The notes under the pieces were generated by a model. That model was not told where the DNA came from. It did no database searches and saw nothing but the letters and a program-made list of their open reading frames with translations. Made by a program: the position numbers and the translations under genes. A DNA stretch of 17,053 nt from the NCBI GenBank assembly GCA_016196785.1, contig JACPXA010000162.1:1-17053 (forward strand), in the 5' to 3' direction. Each line of letters starts with the position of its first letter. The stretch's first letter is position 1. Positions 1 to 6,611 of this stretch are shown in pieces. Source of the DNA: Elusimicrobiota bacterium. Its GTDB lineage: Bacteria; Elusimicrobiota; Elusimicrobia; 2-01-FULL-59-12; JACPXA01.

Positions 1-425
1 CATCGCTTCGGATCATTGCCGAGGAAATAGTTGACCGTGCCGGGTAATGCGGCGCGCCCCGCCAGCCGTGGCGCCGGATTCGCCCCCACGAAGGTCATGC
101 GCAGCACGCGATCCGGGGTGAGCGTCAGGACGGTCTCGGTCGGGGTCAGGAACAGGGTAGAGCCGGCGCCCCGGGCGAGAAACTGGACCTGGGGGGCGGT
201 CTGTCCCTGGTTGGCTTCAAAGGTGAGCGGGAGGTTGCCGTAGGCGGCCCTGAGCCGGGCGCGCGTGGCCTGATCGGGGGTGGGCACCGTGGCCGACCGT
301 GGGGCTGCGCGCCGGGGGGTGAGCGAGGCCCACCCCAGGCCCGAGACCTGGGTGCCGATGAGGAGCATGCTGAGGAGCAAGCGGCTGAACTTCGGGGCAT
401 GGATTGGCCGACCTTTGGTAGACAT
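1..425 (-). CDS. SBBP-type secreted beta-propeller repeat protein, N-terminal part (cut by window edge)
   Basis: The reading frame opens at ATG 425 and is still open at base 1, so only about 141 N-terminal residues are visible. A basic start followed by a hydrophobic stretch (about residues 14-33, containing LLLSMLLIG) looks like a signal peptide. The visible body carries the hallmarks of the N-terminal domain found before SBBP (beta-propeller) repeats: LPLTFEANQGQT, then QFLARGAGSTLFLTP, then LRMTFVGANPAP, then GTVNYFLGNDPKR. The repeats themselves would lie beyond the window. Family members are large exported or surface proteins, and their role is mostly unknown. The start is supported by GGAGG (431-435) five bases upstream and by a promoter at 444-473. 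The gene follows the broken aroD on the same strand but appears to have its own promoter. Confidence 0.82.
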   Translation of the reverse strand, partial: MSTKGRPIHAPKFSRLLLSMLLIGTQVSGLGWASLTPRRAAPRSATVPTPDQATRARLRAAYGNLPLTFEANQGQTAPQVQFLARGAGSTLFLTPTETVLTLTPDRVLRMTFVGANPAPRLAGRAALPGTVNYFLGNDPKR

Positions 426-443
426 GGTAACCTCCACGGGCGG

Positions 444-473
444 ATTGTACTGTACCCCTGGTGCGGTTGTCAG
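444..473 (-). promoter_or_regulatory. Sigma70-like promoter for the SBBP gene
   Basis: Read on the minus strand: CTGACA (473-468), an 18-nt spacer, then TACAAT (449-444). Each hexamer differs from consensus at one position. Transcription would start near 437, just ahead of the GGAGG ribosome-binding site at 435-431, giving a very short leader. It lies just downstream of the aroD remnant stop codon (486-488). Confidence 0.5.
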
Positions 474-485
474 GGGCTTGGAGAA

Positions 486-1152
486 TTAGGCTGCGGCCGA
501 CGGAGGCGGAGTCGGGAAGCACAGCCGCAGCGCGTCTTGCAGCTCCACGAGGGAGAGTTGACCGCGCGCGGCGGGCTGACGGACGAACCCATAGGTCAGG
601 CAGGACCCGAAGAGCCGCCGCGATCTTCACCACGTCGGCGCCGGCGGCCTTGGCCTGTTCCGCGATCTTGCGTAAGCGCGGCAGGGTGGGCATCGCCTGG
701 ACGGCGTGCGAGGAGAGGAGGACCCCTTTCCCTTGCCGGTGTGCCTCGGGGATCAACCGTTGATGCAAGGACTTGGCCTTGAGCTCAAGATCCAAGAACT
801 CCACCTGGGGGAGAACCGCCTCAAAGAGCGTGTACCGAAGCTCGTCGGTGAGCGGAACCGTGGGAGGAGGTCCTCCGGCCGGCGAGCCCTCCTGTTCGCG
901 CGGATCTCGGATGGTGACGATCAACGGCAGTGACACCGCCCCTTTGAGCTGGCGGACTAACGAAAGCAACACTTGTCCGTCCCGATAGTGAGGGGGCAAG
1001 GTATCCACCCGCAGCTCGATCAAGTCGGCCTCATGTCGCACCGCCGTCAAGGCGTCCTCCACAATGGTTGCCGCGGTCAGCGTGGCGACCACCTGGGGCC
1101 GTTGGTGCAGCGCCGCCAGCACCTCCTTGACACGACTGCTCGTCTGAGCCAT
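486..1152 (-). pseudogene. aroD: Type I 3-dehydroquinate dehydratase with internal deletion and frame change
   Basis: The N-terminal 179 residues from ATG 1152 read as a normal type I dehydroquinase (shikimate pathway, 3-dehydroquinate to 3-dehydroshikimate). They include the catalytic Glu in LIELRVD (E46), the His in LLSSHA (H149) and the Schiff-base Lys in ADVVKIAA (K176). Directly after KIAA the frame turns to unrelated, Arg/Ala-rich sequence. In the next frame, from about 617, the true C-terminus appears: RLFGSCLTYGFV, then QPAARGQLSL, ending at TAA 488-486. About 45 residues normally lie between these points, including the conserved substrate-binding Arg of the 'ISR'-type motif, and they are absent. 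Deletion at a GC-rich junction (about 614-621) plus loss of frame explains this; a sequencing or assembly error is the alternative. If translated in frame 0, the product would run to 217 and read through the start of the next gene. TATAAT occurs at 1165-1160 (minus), 8 nt before the start, with a poor -35. Confidence 0.8.
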
Positions 1153-1175
1153 TGGGAGGATTATAACAGTTTTAG

Positions 1176-1204
1176 TTGACGGTGCAGGCGATTTTTGATA
1201 CGCT
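1176..1204 (+). promoter_or_regulatory. Probable sigma70 promoter for the GAF/HD-GYP gene
   Basis: TTGACG (1176-1181), a 17-nt spacer ending in TGA, then TACGCT (1199-1204). The TGn before the -10 makes an extended -10. A transcript would begin near 1211, just upstream of ATG 1218. This argues that the in-frame TTG at 1176 is the -35 box and not a start codon. It is divergent from the aroD -10-like TATAAT. Confidence 0.4.
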
Positions 1205-1217
1205 TACTGGCGATTCT

Positions 1218-2453
1218 ATGTTCACGTTTCTCGTCGGTCTGATCGGAGTAATTGTCGGGGTGGTGGCCCATCGGTACCTCACCCAGTTGCGGGACCGGCA
1301 CTTGCGCGCGTTGGGGGTCCCGGTGTGGGAGGACCTCCGTCGGGTGCTGGACCGGGAGGTCTCGCAGGTCGAGTCGCTCTTGGCCTTGATGGTGGGGGTC
1401 CATGAAAAGGTCATGGCCTCCACCGGAACGCTCGACCGCGACCATCTGGCGGAGGCGATCCTGGACGCTACCTGCCACCTCTTTAAGACGGATTCCGGAT
1501 CGTTGATGACGGTGGATCCCCAGCGGGCGGAATTGGAGGTCCTCGCCGCGCGGGGGATGCCGCCGGAGATTGCCAAGGCGGTGCGGGTGCCGGTCGGGGA
1601 GGGCATCGCCGGCCGGGTGGCACAGACCGGGCGGGCCATCGTGGTGCGTGATATTGAGACCGACGCCCGCTTTCAAAAGGTCACGCGGGAGCGGTATGCG
1701 GGAAAATCGTTCCTCTCGGCCCCCATGAGCGTGAAGAACCGGATGGTGGGGGTGTTGAACGTCAGCCATCCCACGGCCTCGAAGGCGTTCAGCGAGTTTG
1801 ACGCCCGACTCCTGTCGGTGCTGGCGAACCACGCGGCGATGGCGCTCGAAAACGTGGAGCTCTACCACCGCGTTCAAGGGTTCTATTTCGAGCTGGCGGA
1901 AGCCATGGCGCGTACGATTGATGTGAAGGACGCCTACGGACGAGAGGAGGCGGCGCAGGCCAGGCGGTTGGCCCGCGCGGTGTGTGAGGAGCTCAAGCTC
2001 CCGGAGGCGCTGATTCAGCAGGTGGAGTTTGCGGCCCTCCTCCATGACGTCGGGAAGGTGGCGCTCCCCGAGGAACTCCTCAAGAAACCGGGGAAATTGA
2101 GCAGCGAGGAGTACCAGGAGGTGAAACGCCACGCGGAGATCGGCTACCAGATGGTCACCTCGGTGAGCTTTTTGCAGGACGTCGCCCCCATGATCCGCTA
2201 CCATCAAGAGTGGTACAACGGCCAAGGGTATCCGGAAGGGCTGATGGGCGAGGAGATCCCCCTCGGTGCCAGGGTCGTGGCGGTCATTGACGCCTTCCGG
2301 GCTATGACCGCTGACCGACCGTATCGGAAAGCCATGCCGCTGGAGGCGGCCAAGGCCGAGCTGGAACGCGCCGCCGGCACCCAATTTGATCCCAAGGTGG
2401 TGGAGGCGTTCTTGCGGGTCGTGGGCCGCGCGATGACCGCCTCTCCCGCCTGA
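1218..2453 (+). CDS. Membrane-anchored GAF / HD-GYP domain protein (cyclic-di-GMP phosphodiesterase family, altered ligands)
   Basis: With the ATG at 1218 the protein has 411 residues; an in-frame TTG at 1176 would add 14 but coincides with a promoter. Residues 1-20 form one hydrophobic anchor (MFTFLVGLIGVIVGVV), followed by a linker. A GAF sensor domain spans about 75-220 (VPVGEGIAGRV, SAPMSVKNRMVGVLNV), then an HD-GYP domain spans about 222-405. The HD is H276-D277 (LLHDVGKVALP), with a further His at 305 and GYP at 337-339 (YHQEWYNGQGYPEGL). HD-GYP proteins usually hydrolyse c-di-GMP with a di- or tri-iron centre. Here two usual His ligands look replaced: the 'GHS' His aligns with E244, and the second His of 'HHE' is Q330. 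Activity is therefore uncertain, and a sensory or binding role is possible. The gene is first in a plus-strand run, 15 nt ahead of rsmI. Confidence 0.85.
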   Translation: MFTFLVGLIGVIVGVVAHRYLTQLRDRHLRALGVPVWEDLRRVLDREVSQVESLLALMVGVHEKVMASTGTLDRDHLAEAILDATCHLFKTDSGSLMTVDPQRAELEVLAARGMPPEIAKAVRVPVGEGIAGRVAQTGRAIVVRDIETDARFQKVTRERYAGKSFLSAPMSVKNRMVGVLNVSHPTASKAFSEFDARLLSVLANHAAMALENVELYHRVQGFYFELAEAMARTIDVKDAYGREEAAQARRLARAVCEELKLPEALIQQVEFAALLHDVGKVALPEELLKKPGKLSSEEYQEVKRHAEIGYQMVTSVSFLQDVAPMIRYHQEWYNGQGYPEGLMGEEIPLGARVVAVIDAFRAMTADRPYRKAMPLEAAKAELERAAGTQFDPKVVEAFLRVVGRAMTASPA

Positions 2454-2468
2454 TCTCACCCCCATCTT

Positions 2469-3146
2469 ATGGGTGTTGGCACCCTCTATCTGGTGGCCAC
2501 CCCTATCGGCAACCTTGAGGACATCACCCTCCGCGCCCTGCGCGTGCTGAAAGCTGTGGACCTCATCGCCTGCGAGGATACCCGGCAGACGATGACCCTC
2601 TTAGCCCACTACGGGATCCAGAAGCCGCTGGTCAGCTTCCACGCAGAAAATGAACGGGGTCGCGCGACCCAGCTCGTGCGGCGCTTACAGGCCGGCCAGT
2701 CGGTAGCGGTGGTCGCGGACCGGGGCACCCCAGGGATCTCGGATCCTGGGACCGCAGTCGTCCAAGCCGCGCATGAGCGGCAAATCCCCGTGGTGGCAAT
2801 TCCCGGGCCGAGCGCGGTGCTCACCGCGCTGGTCTCCTCCGGGCTCCCGACCGACGGCTTCATCTTTTTGGGGTTTCTGCCCCGTCGGCCGACCCGGCTT
2901 CGGAAACTCCTCATCGAGGCGACCCGGCTGAAGCGCACCATCGTGTGCTACGAATCGCCCCAGCGCCTCGCCGCAACGTTGGCTGAGGTTTGCCAAACGC
3001 TGGGGCCTGAGACGCAAGTCGTGATCGCTCGGGAGCTCACGAAGGTCTTTGAGGAATATCGGCGAGGAACCGTGACCGAAGTGTTGGCGGGTCTGGACAA
3101 GGGACCGGTGCGAGGTGAGGTGGTCTTACTGATCGCGGGGTCGTAA
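2469..3146 (+). CDS. rsmI: 16S rRNA (cytidine1402-2'-O)-methyltransferase RsmI
   Basis: This 225-residue protein of the tetrapyrrole-methylase-like (SAM-dependent) fold uses SAM to 2'-O-methylate C1402 in the decoding centre of 16S rRNA. Diagnostic stretches are LYLVATPIGNLEDITLRAL at the N-terminus, ACEDTRQTMTLL, VSFHAENE, GTPGISDPG, the loop PGPSAVLTALVSSGLPTDGF, and the late ARELTKVFEEY. The usual DAGTPG reads DRGTPG here. It is shorter than the E. coli protein of about 286 residues and stops after the catalytic fold, so the small C-terminal domain is absent, as in other short forms. The ATG gives the expected N-terminus directly before the first strand; no clear Shine-Dalgarno is visible. 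It lies between the HD-GYP gene and argC (12-nt gap) and is probably cotranscribed with both. Confidence 0.93.
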   Translation: MGVGTLYLVATPIGNLEDITLRALRVLKAVDLIACEDTRQTMTLLAHYGIQKPLVSFHAENERGRATQLVRRLQAGQSVAVVADRGTPGISDPGTAVVQAAHERQIPVVAIPGPSAVLTALVSSGLPTDGFIFLGFLPRRPTRLRKLLIEATRLKRTIVCYESPQRLAATLAEVCQTLGPETQVVIARELTKVFEEYRRGTVTEVLAGLDKGPVRGEVVLLIAGS

Positions 3147-3158
3147 CGGGAGGCTCAC

Positions 3159-4175
3159 ATGCTTCGTGTGGCGATCGTTGGGGTGAGCGGGTATACCGGG
3201 GGGGAACTCCTGCGGTTGTTGCTTCATCACCCGCAGGTGCAGATCACCCATGTCACCTCGGAGTCCGCCGCCGGGCAGCCGGTGGCGTCCATCCACCGGA
3301 ACCTGCGCGGGCGGTGCGCCTTGGTGTGCGAACGATTGAGAGTGGGAGCGCTGGCGCGCGATACGGAGCTCACCTTCCTGGCTCTGCCGCATGGCGCCTC
3401 CGGCCGGCTTGTCGCAGAGCTCCTTCAGCGGGGGCTTCGCATCATTGACTTGTCCGCCGATTTCCGCTTGAAAGATCCCAAGCAGTACCAGCGATGGTAC
3501 AACACCGCCCATCCCGTGCCGCATCTTCTGAAACGGGCGGTGTATGGGTTGCCAGAGCTGTACCGTGAAGCGATTGCTGACGCCACACTGGTCGCTAACC
3601 CCGGTTGTTACGCCACCGCCGCCATCCTGGCCGCCTGGCCGCTGGCGCAGCACCGCCTCCTAGGATCAGGCGCGGTGGTCATTGACGCCAAAAGCGGGGT
3701 TTCCGGGGCGGGCAAAAAACTGGAGCTTCGATATCACTATGCGGAGGCGAATGAGAATCTGCTCCCGTACGCGGTGGCCGGCCACCGACATCTTCCGGAG
3801 ATCGAACAGGCGCTCAAGCGCAATAGGAAGAACCCCATTGTGTTCGTCCCCCACCTGGTCCCCATGACCCGAGGGCTCCTCGTAACGCTGTATGCGCCGT
3901 TGGCGCGGCGGATCTCCGCGGCTCAACTGCACCGCTGCTACGAGACAACCTACCACGGAGAACCGTTCGTCGCGGTGCTTCCACTGGGGCAGTTCCCAGA
4001 GACGCTGGCTGTGACCAGTACCAACCACTGCCATATTGGAATCCATGTGGATCCAAAGACCCGCCATGCCGTGGTGACAGCGGCGTTGGATAACTTGGTC
4101 AAAGGGGCCGGTGGAACAGCGATCCAGAACATGAATTTGATGGGCGGCTATGCCGAGACCCTTGGGCTTATTTGA
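3159..4175 (+). CDS. argC: N-acetyl-gamma-glutamyl-phosphate reductase
   Basis: This 338-residue enzyme carries out the third step of arginine synthesis: NADPH-dependent reduction of N-acetylglutamyl-phosphate to the semialdehyde. The Rossmann start is VAIVGVSGYTGGELLRLL. The catalytic Cys is C150 in VANPGCYAT. VIDAKSGVSGAGKK and a HRHLPEIEQ segment carrying the usual active-site His follow. The C-terminal NLVKGAGGTAIQNMNLM is typical of the family. Length and both ends fit the complete enzyme. GGGAGG lies at about 3149-3154, 4 nt before ATG, a good ribosome-binding site. argJ follows after a 63-nt gap filled largely by a long hairpin, so the pair is a split arginine-synthesis unit that lacks argB and argD nearby. 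Confidence 0.96.
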   Translation: MLRVAIVGVSGYTGGELLRLLLHHPQVQITHVTSESAAGQPVASIHRNLRGRCALVCERLRVGALARDTELTFLALPHGASGRLVAELLQRGLRIIDLSADFRLKDPKQYQRWYNTAHPVPHLLKRAVYGLPELYREAIADATLVANPGCYATAAILAAWPLAQHRLLGSGAVVIDAKSGVSGAGKKLELRYHYAEANENLLPYAVAGHRHLPEIEQALKRNRKNPIVFVPHLVPMTRGLLVTLYAPLARRISAAQLHRCYETTYHGEPFVAVLPLGQFPETLAVTSTNHCHIGIHVDPKTRHAVVTAALDNLVKGAGGTAIQNMNLMGGYAETLGLI

Positions 4176-4193
4176 TGGGACAGGTGATCCGTC

Positions 4194-4247
4194 CCCCCTC
4201 ACCCTCCCCTCTCCCCCCTCTGGGGGGAGAGGATTAAGGTGAGGGGG
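4194..4247. repeat. Long inverted repeat (21-bp stem) spanning the argC-argJ gap and the argJ start
   Basis: The outer arm CCCCCTCACC (4194-4203) pairs with GGTGAGGGGG (4238-4247). After a small internal loop, CCTCTCCCCCC (4208-4218) pairs with GGGGGGAGAGG (4222-4232) around a TCT loop. No T-run follows, so it is not a standard terminator. The C/T-rich sequence with 'CCCTCACC...GGTGAGGG' ends resembles intergenic palindromic repeats that recur in many environmental bacterial genomes (recollection, not searched). Its right arm contains the argJ Shine-Dalgarno-like GGAGAGG and the GTG start. Confidence 0.75.
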
Positions 4248-5462
4248 ATTAGCCGCTATAGTCCTCCTCTTCCGGAGGGATTCCTAGCAACGGGGGGGCG
4301 GTGTGGGATTGCCGCCAAGCCGGGGAAGAAGGACTTGGCAGTGTTCGCGTCGCTCCAACCGTGCGTCGCGGTAGGGATGTTCACGACCAATCGCTGCAAG
4401 GCGGCGCCGGTCCTGGTCAGTGAACAACACCTGCGGGGCGGCCGGGCCCAGGCGATCGTCATCAACTCAGGATGCGCCAACGCAGGGACTAGCGTGCGGG
4501 GCCTCGCTGACGCCCGAGCGATGTGTGCCTGGACCGCCAGGGCGTTGGGGATCGCCACGCGCCACGTGCTGGTCGCCTCTACGGGAGTCATCGGCGAATA
4601 CCTTCCCATGCGTCGGGTCCGGAGGGGGATTGAGGCGTTGGCGCGGCGTGTCGCTCACCCCGGGCGAGAAGAACGATCCGGCCGATCAGCCGCGGAGACC
4701 ATCTTGACCACGGATACGGTGCGCAAGGTCGCGTCAGAGGAGCTCGAAATCAGGGGGCGGCGGGTTCGCGTCTGGGGTTGTGCCAAAGGGGCGGGGATGA
4801 TTCATCCTCAACTGGCGACCATGCTGGTCGTCCTGCTGACCGACGGCGCCATCACACGGTCACTAGCGACCCAAGCGCTCCGCGTGGCCGTGGCCCCCTC
4901 CTTCCATTGTCTGTCGGTGGATGGAGATACTTCAACGAACGACAGCGTCTTTTTCCTCGCCAACGGTGACCTTAGTGGTCCAAGGCTGGGGCCGGGCCGT
5001 CCGGGGTGGGGACGGTTCCAGATCGCGCTCAATTCTGTATGCCGCCAACTGGCTCAGTGCATCGCCGCAGATGGAGAGGGGGCGACGAAAGCCGTGACGC
5101 TCACCATTCGCGGCGCCCGATCTGACGGAGAGGCGCGGCGACTGGCCCAGACGGTGGCGGGATCGTTTCTCGTCAAAAGCGCCTGGTACGGCGAAGATCC
5201 CAATTGGGGACGAATATGGGCCGCGCTCGGCCGAGCCGGGGTGCCGCTTGACCCGTCACGCGTGGATGTCGCAATCGGCGGGTTGTGGTTGGCGAAACGA
5301 GGGGTCTCGACCGGCGTGCCCCCCGCTAAGGCGCATCGGGCCATGCGGGGCCGCTCCCTGCCGATCACGATTGATGTCCACCAAGGTGTGGGACGGGCCA
5401 CGTATTTCACCTGCGACCTCTCGCCAGAGTATGTCCGGCTCAATGCCGACTATCGTACGTGA
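4239..5462 (+). CDS. argJ: Glutamate N-acetyltransferase / amino-acid acetyltransferase ArgJ
   Basis: This 407-residue ornithine acetyltransferase moves acetyl from N-acetylornithine to glutamate (and in bifunctional forms from acetyl-CoA), giving the cyclic arginine pathway. The proenzyme cuts itself before a Thr, here T194 in KGAGMIHPQLATMLV. Family landmarks are GKKDLAVFAS, GMFTTNRCKAAPV, INSGCANAGT, STGVIGE, VDGDTSTNDSV, AWYGEDPNWGRI and the C-terminal YVRLNADYRT. The start is GTG 4239: it is preceded by GGAGAGG with 6-nt spacing and gives a normal N-terminus, and no later start precedes the conserved LPEGF. Both signals lie in the right arm of the hairpin at 4194-4247, so folding could reduce translation (inference). 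The last 20 nt overlap the next gene. Confidence 0.95.
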   Translation: MRGISRYSPPLPEGFLATGGRCGIAAKPGKKDLAVFASLQPCVAVGMFTTNRCKAAPVLVSEQHLRGGRAQAIVINSGCANAGTSVRGLADARAMCAWTARALGIATRHVLVASTGVIGEYLPMRRVRRGIEALARRVAHPGREERSGRSAAETILTTDTVRKVASEELEIRGRRVRVWGCAKGAGMIHPQLATMLVVLLTDGAITRSLATQALRVAVAPSFHCLSVDGDTSTNDSVFFLANGDLSGPRLGPGRPGWGRFQIALNSVCRQLAQCIAADGEGATKAVTLTIRGARSDGEARRLAQTVAGSFLVKSAWYGEDPNWGRIWAALGRAGVPLDPSRVDVAIGGLWLAKRGVSTGVPPAKAHRAMRGRSLPITIDVHQGVGRATYFTCDLSPEYVRLNADYRT

Positions 5463-6081
5463 GGACCCCACGAAGGTGTTCCGTGTTAATGCTCGCCGTC
5501 CTCAGAAGAGGTGCGTTCAGGCGGCGGTCGAGTGCCTTCGTCGAGGGGGGGTGGTGGTGTTCCCGACGGATACCGTGTACGGGCTTGCGGCGAGGGCGTT
5601 TGACCGGGAGGCGGTACGGCGCATTTATCAGCTCAAGGGGCGTCGCTGGACCAAGCCGTTGGTATACTTTGTTTCGTCCGCGGAGCAGATGAGCTCCTTT
5701 GTAGAACCGCTCAGTGAGCCCGTGCGTCGGCTCATCAAACGGTACTGGCCTGGTCCATTGACCTTGATTTTCACCGCGTCACCCGCCGGCCGGTTGCTCA
5801 CCGGGGGACGGACAACCCTTGGAGTGCGAGTTCCCAACCATCCAAGCGCCCTCGCGCTCCTGCAGGCCCTCGGAGAGCCGCTCGCCACGACCAGCGCCAA
5901 TCGGTCCGGGGAGCCGGCGGCAAACCGAGGGAGTCAGGCGGTGCGCCTGTTTCGGGGTCTGGTGGATCTGATCCTTGATGGGGGGACCACCCCACTCCAG
6001 CGAGAATCCACCGTGCTCGACGTGACCACGACCCCATGGCTGGTCGTGCGGGAGGGAGCGATCCCCAAGACGCAGCTATGA
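5443..6081 (+). CDS. tsaC: L-threonylcarbamoyladenylate synthase (Sua5/YciO/YrdC family)
   Basis: This 212-residue protein makes threonylcarbamoyl-AMP from threonine, bicarbonate and ATP for the t6A37 modification of ANN-decoding tRNAs. The YrdC fold is shown by GGVVVFPTDTVYGLAARAF, then IYQLKGRRWTKPL with the K-x-R motif, RYWPGPLTLIF, LGVRVPNHP and the S-x-N motif in LATTSANRSGEPA. The ending STVLDVTTTPWLVVREGAI is typical. It lacks the extra C-terminal domain of long Sua5 proteins, so it matches the short TsaC/YwlC type. ATG 5443 lies inside the end of argJ (20-nt overlap). The frame is open for 65 codons further upstream, but that part is antisense-like argJ shadow. It ends in an ATGA overlap with the phosphatase gene, indicating translational coupling. 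A YciO paralogue is a less likely alternative. Confidence 0.9.
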   Translation: MPTIVREDPTKVFRVNARRPQKRCVQAAVECLRRGGVVVFPTDTVYGLAARAFDREAVRRIYQLKGRRWTKPLVYFVSSAEQMSSFVEPLSEPVRRLIKRYWPGPLTLIFTASPAGRLLTGGRTTLGVRVPNHPSALALLQALGEPLATTSANRSGEPAANRGSQAVRLFRGLVDLILDGGTTPLQRESTVLDVTTTPWLVVREGAIPKTQL

Positions 6082-6611
6082 ACCTTCTTTTTGTCTGTAC
6101 CGGGAACACCTGTCGAAGTCCTATGGCCGAATATCTGTTCAAGAAGATGCTCCGCGAAGCCCACCGGGAGGACGTCCAGGTCCGGTCCTGCGGGGTCGCC
6201 GCTTCTCCGCTGATGCAAATCCCAGACCCCGTGGTCCGACTGATGAAAGCGGAAGGGGTAGACATCAGCCGCCATCGGTCCCAACCGCTCACCGTCGAGG
6301 AGGTCCACAGGGCGGATGTCATCTTGGCCATGGACCAATCCCATCGGGCCGTCATTGAAGCGCTGTACCCGGAGGCGCAGTCAAAGACCTTTCTCCTAAA
6401 AACCTATGTGCAGGCTGCGGGTGTGGAAGGGCGGGAGGGCCCTTCGACTTCGCTCAGGGCAGGCTCCGGGCTTGAGGGGGGCGATATCTGCGACCCCATT
6501 GGCCAGACCGATGACGGATACCGAGCGTGTCTTAAGGAGATCACCACCTGTCTCAAGCGGTTACAAGCGCAGCTCCCTCCACCCCCCGAGACATCAGGAG
6601 ATTCCACATGA
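6078..6611 (+). CDS. Low-molecular-weight protein phosphatase, arginine-phosphatase (YwlE)-like
   Basis: This 177-residue protein has the LMW-PTP P-loop at the extreme N-terminus: C7-T-G-N-T-C-R13-S, the phosphocysteine-forming CX5R motif, followed by PMAEYLF. The general-acid Asp is D139 in GGDICDPIG. Thr at position 11 in the loop is the residue known to give Bacillus YwlE its preference for phosphoarginine, so a protein-arginine phosphatase is plausible; a phosphotyrosine enzyme remains possible. The surface loop before D139 is longer than usual: residues about 121-130 (GPSTSLRAGS) are encoded by a dispersed-type repeat (6439-6467). ATG overlaps the previous stop as ATGA, and its own stop overlaps glyA as ATGA. 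The order TsaC-phosphatase-glyA mirrors ywlC-ywlE-glyA of Bacillus, without rpiB. Confidence 0.88.
   Translation: MNLLFVCTGNTCRSPMAEYLFKKMLREAHREDVQVRSCGVAASPLMQIPDPVVRLMKAEGVDISRHRSQPLTVEEVHRADVILAMDQSHRAVIEALYPEAQSKTFLLKTYVQAAGVEGREGPSTSLRAGSGLEGGDICDPIGQTDDGYRACLKEITTCLKRLQAQLPPPPETSGDST
6439..6467. repeat. Short dispersed-type repeat inserted in frame in the phosphatase gene
   Basis: The word CCTTCGACTTCGCTCAGGGC with its continuation AGGCTC belongs to a type of short repeat that, from memory, recurs in and between genes of many environmental bacteria. Its two translations, STSLRAGSG and PALSEVEG on the opposite strand, are recognisable. The ends GCCCT and AGGGC are inverted. Only one copy is seen here, so dispersal must be checked in the genome. 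Confidence 0.6.

Noticed and set aside
217..1152. Single 311-residue reading frame starting as aroD
   Set aside because: After residue 179 it is off-frame, Arg/Ala-rich and overlaps the SBBP gene start; the real aroD C-terminus is in another frame.
1161..2465. Minus-strand 434-codon open frame opposite the GAF/HD-GYP gene
   Set aside because: His/Arg/Leu-rich antisense shadow; the plus strand has clear GAF and HD-GYP motifs.
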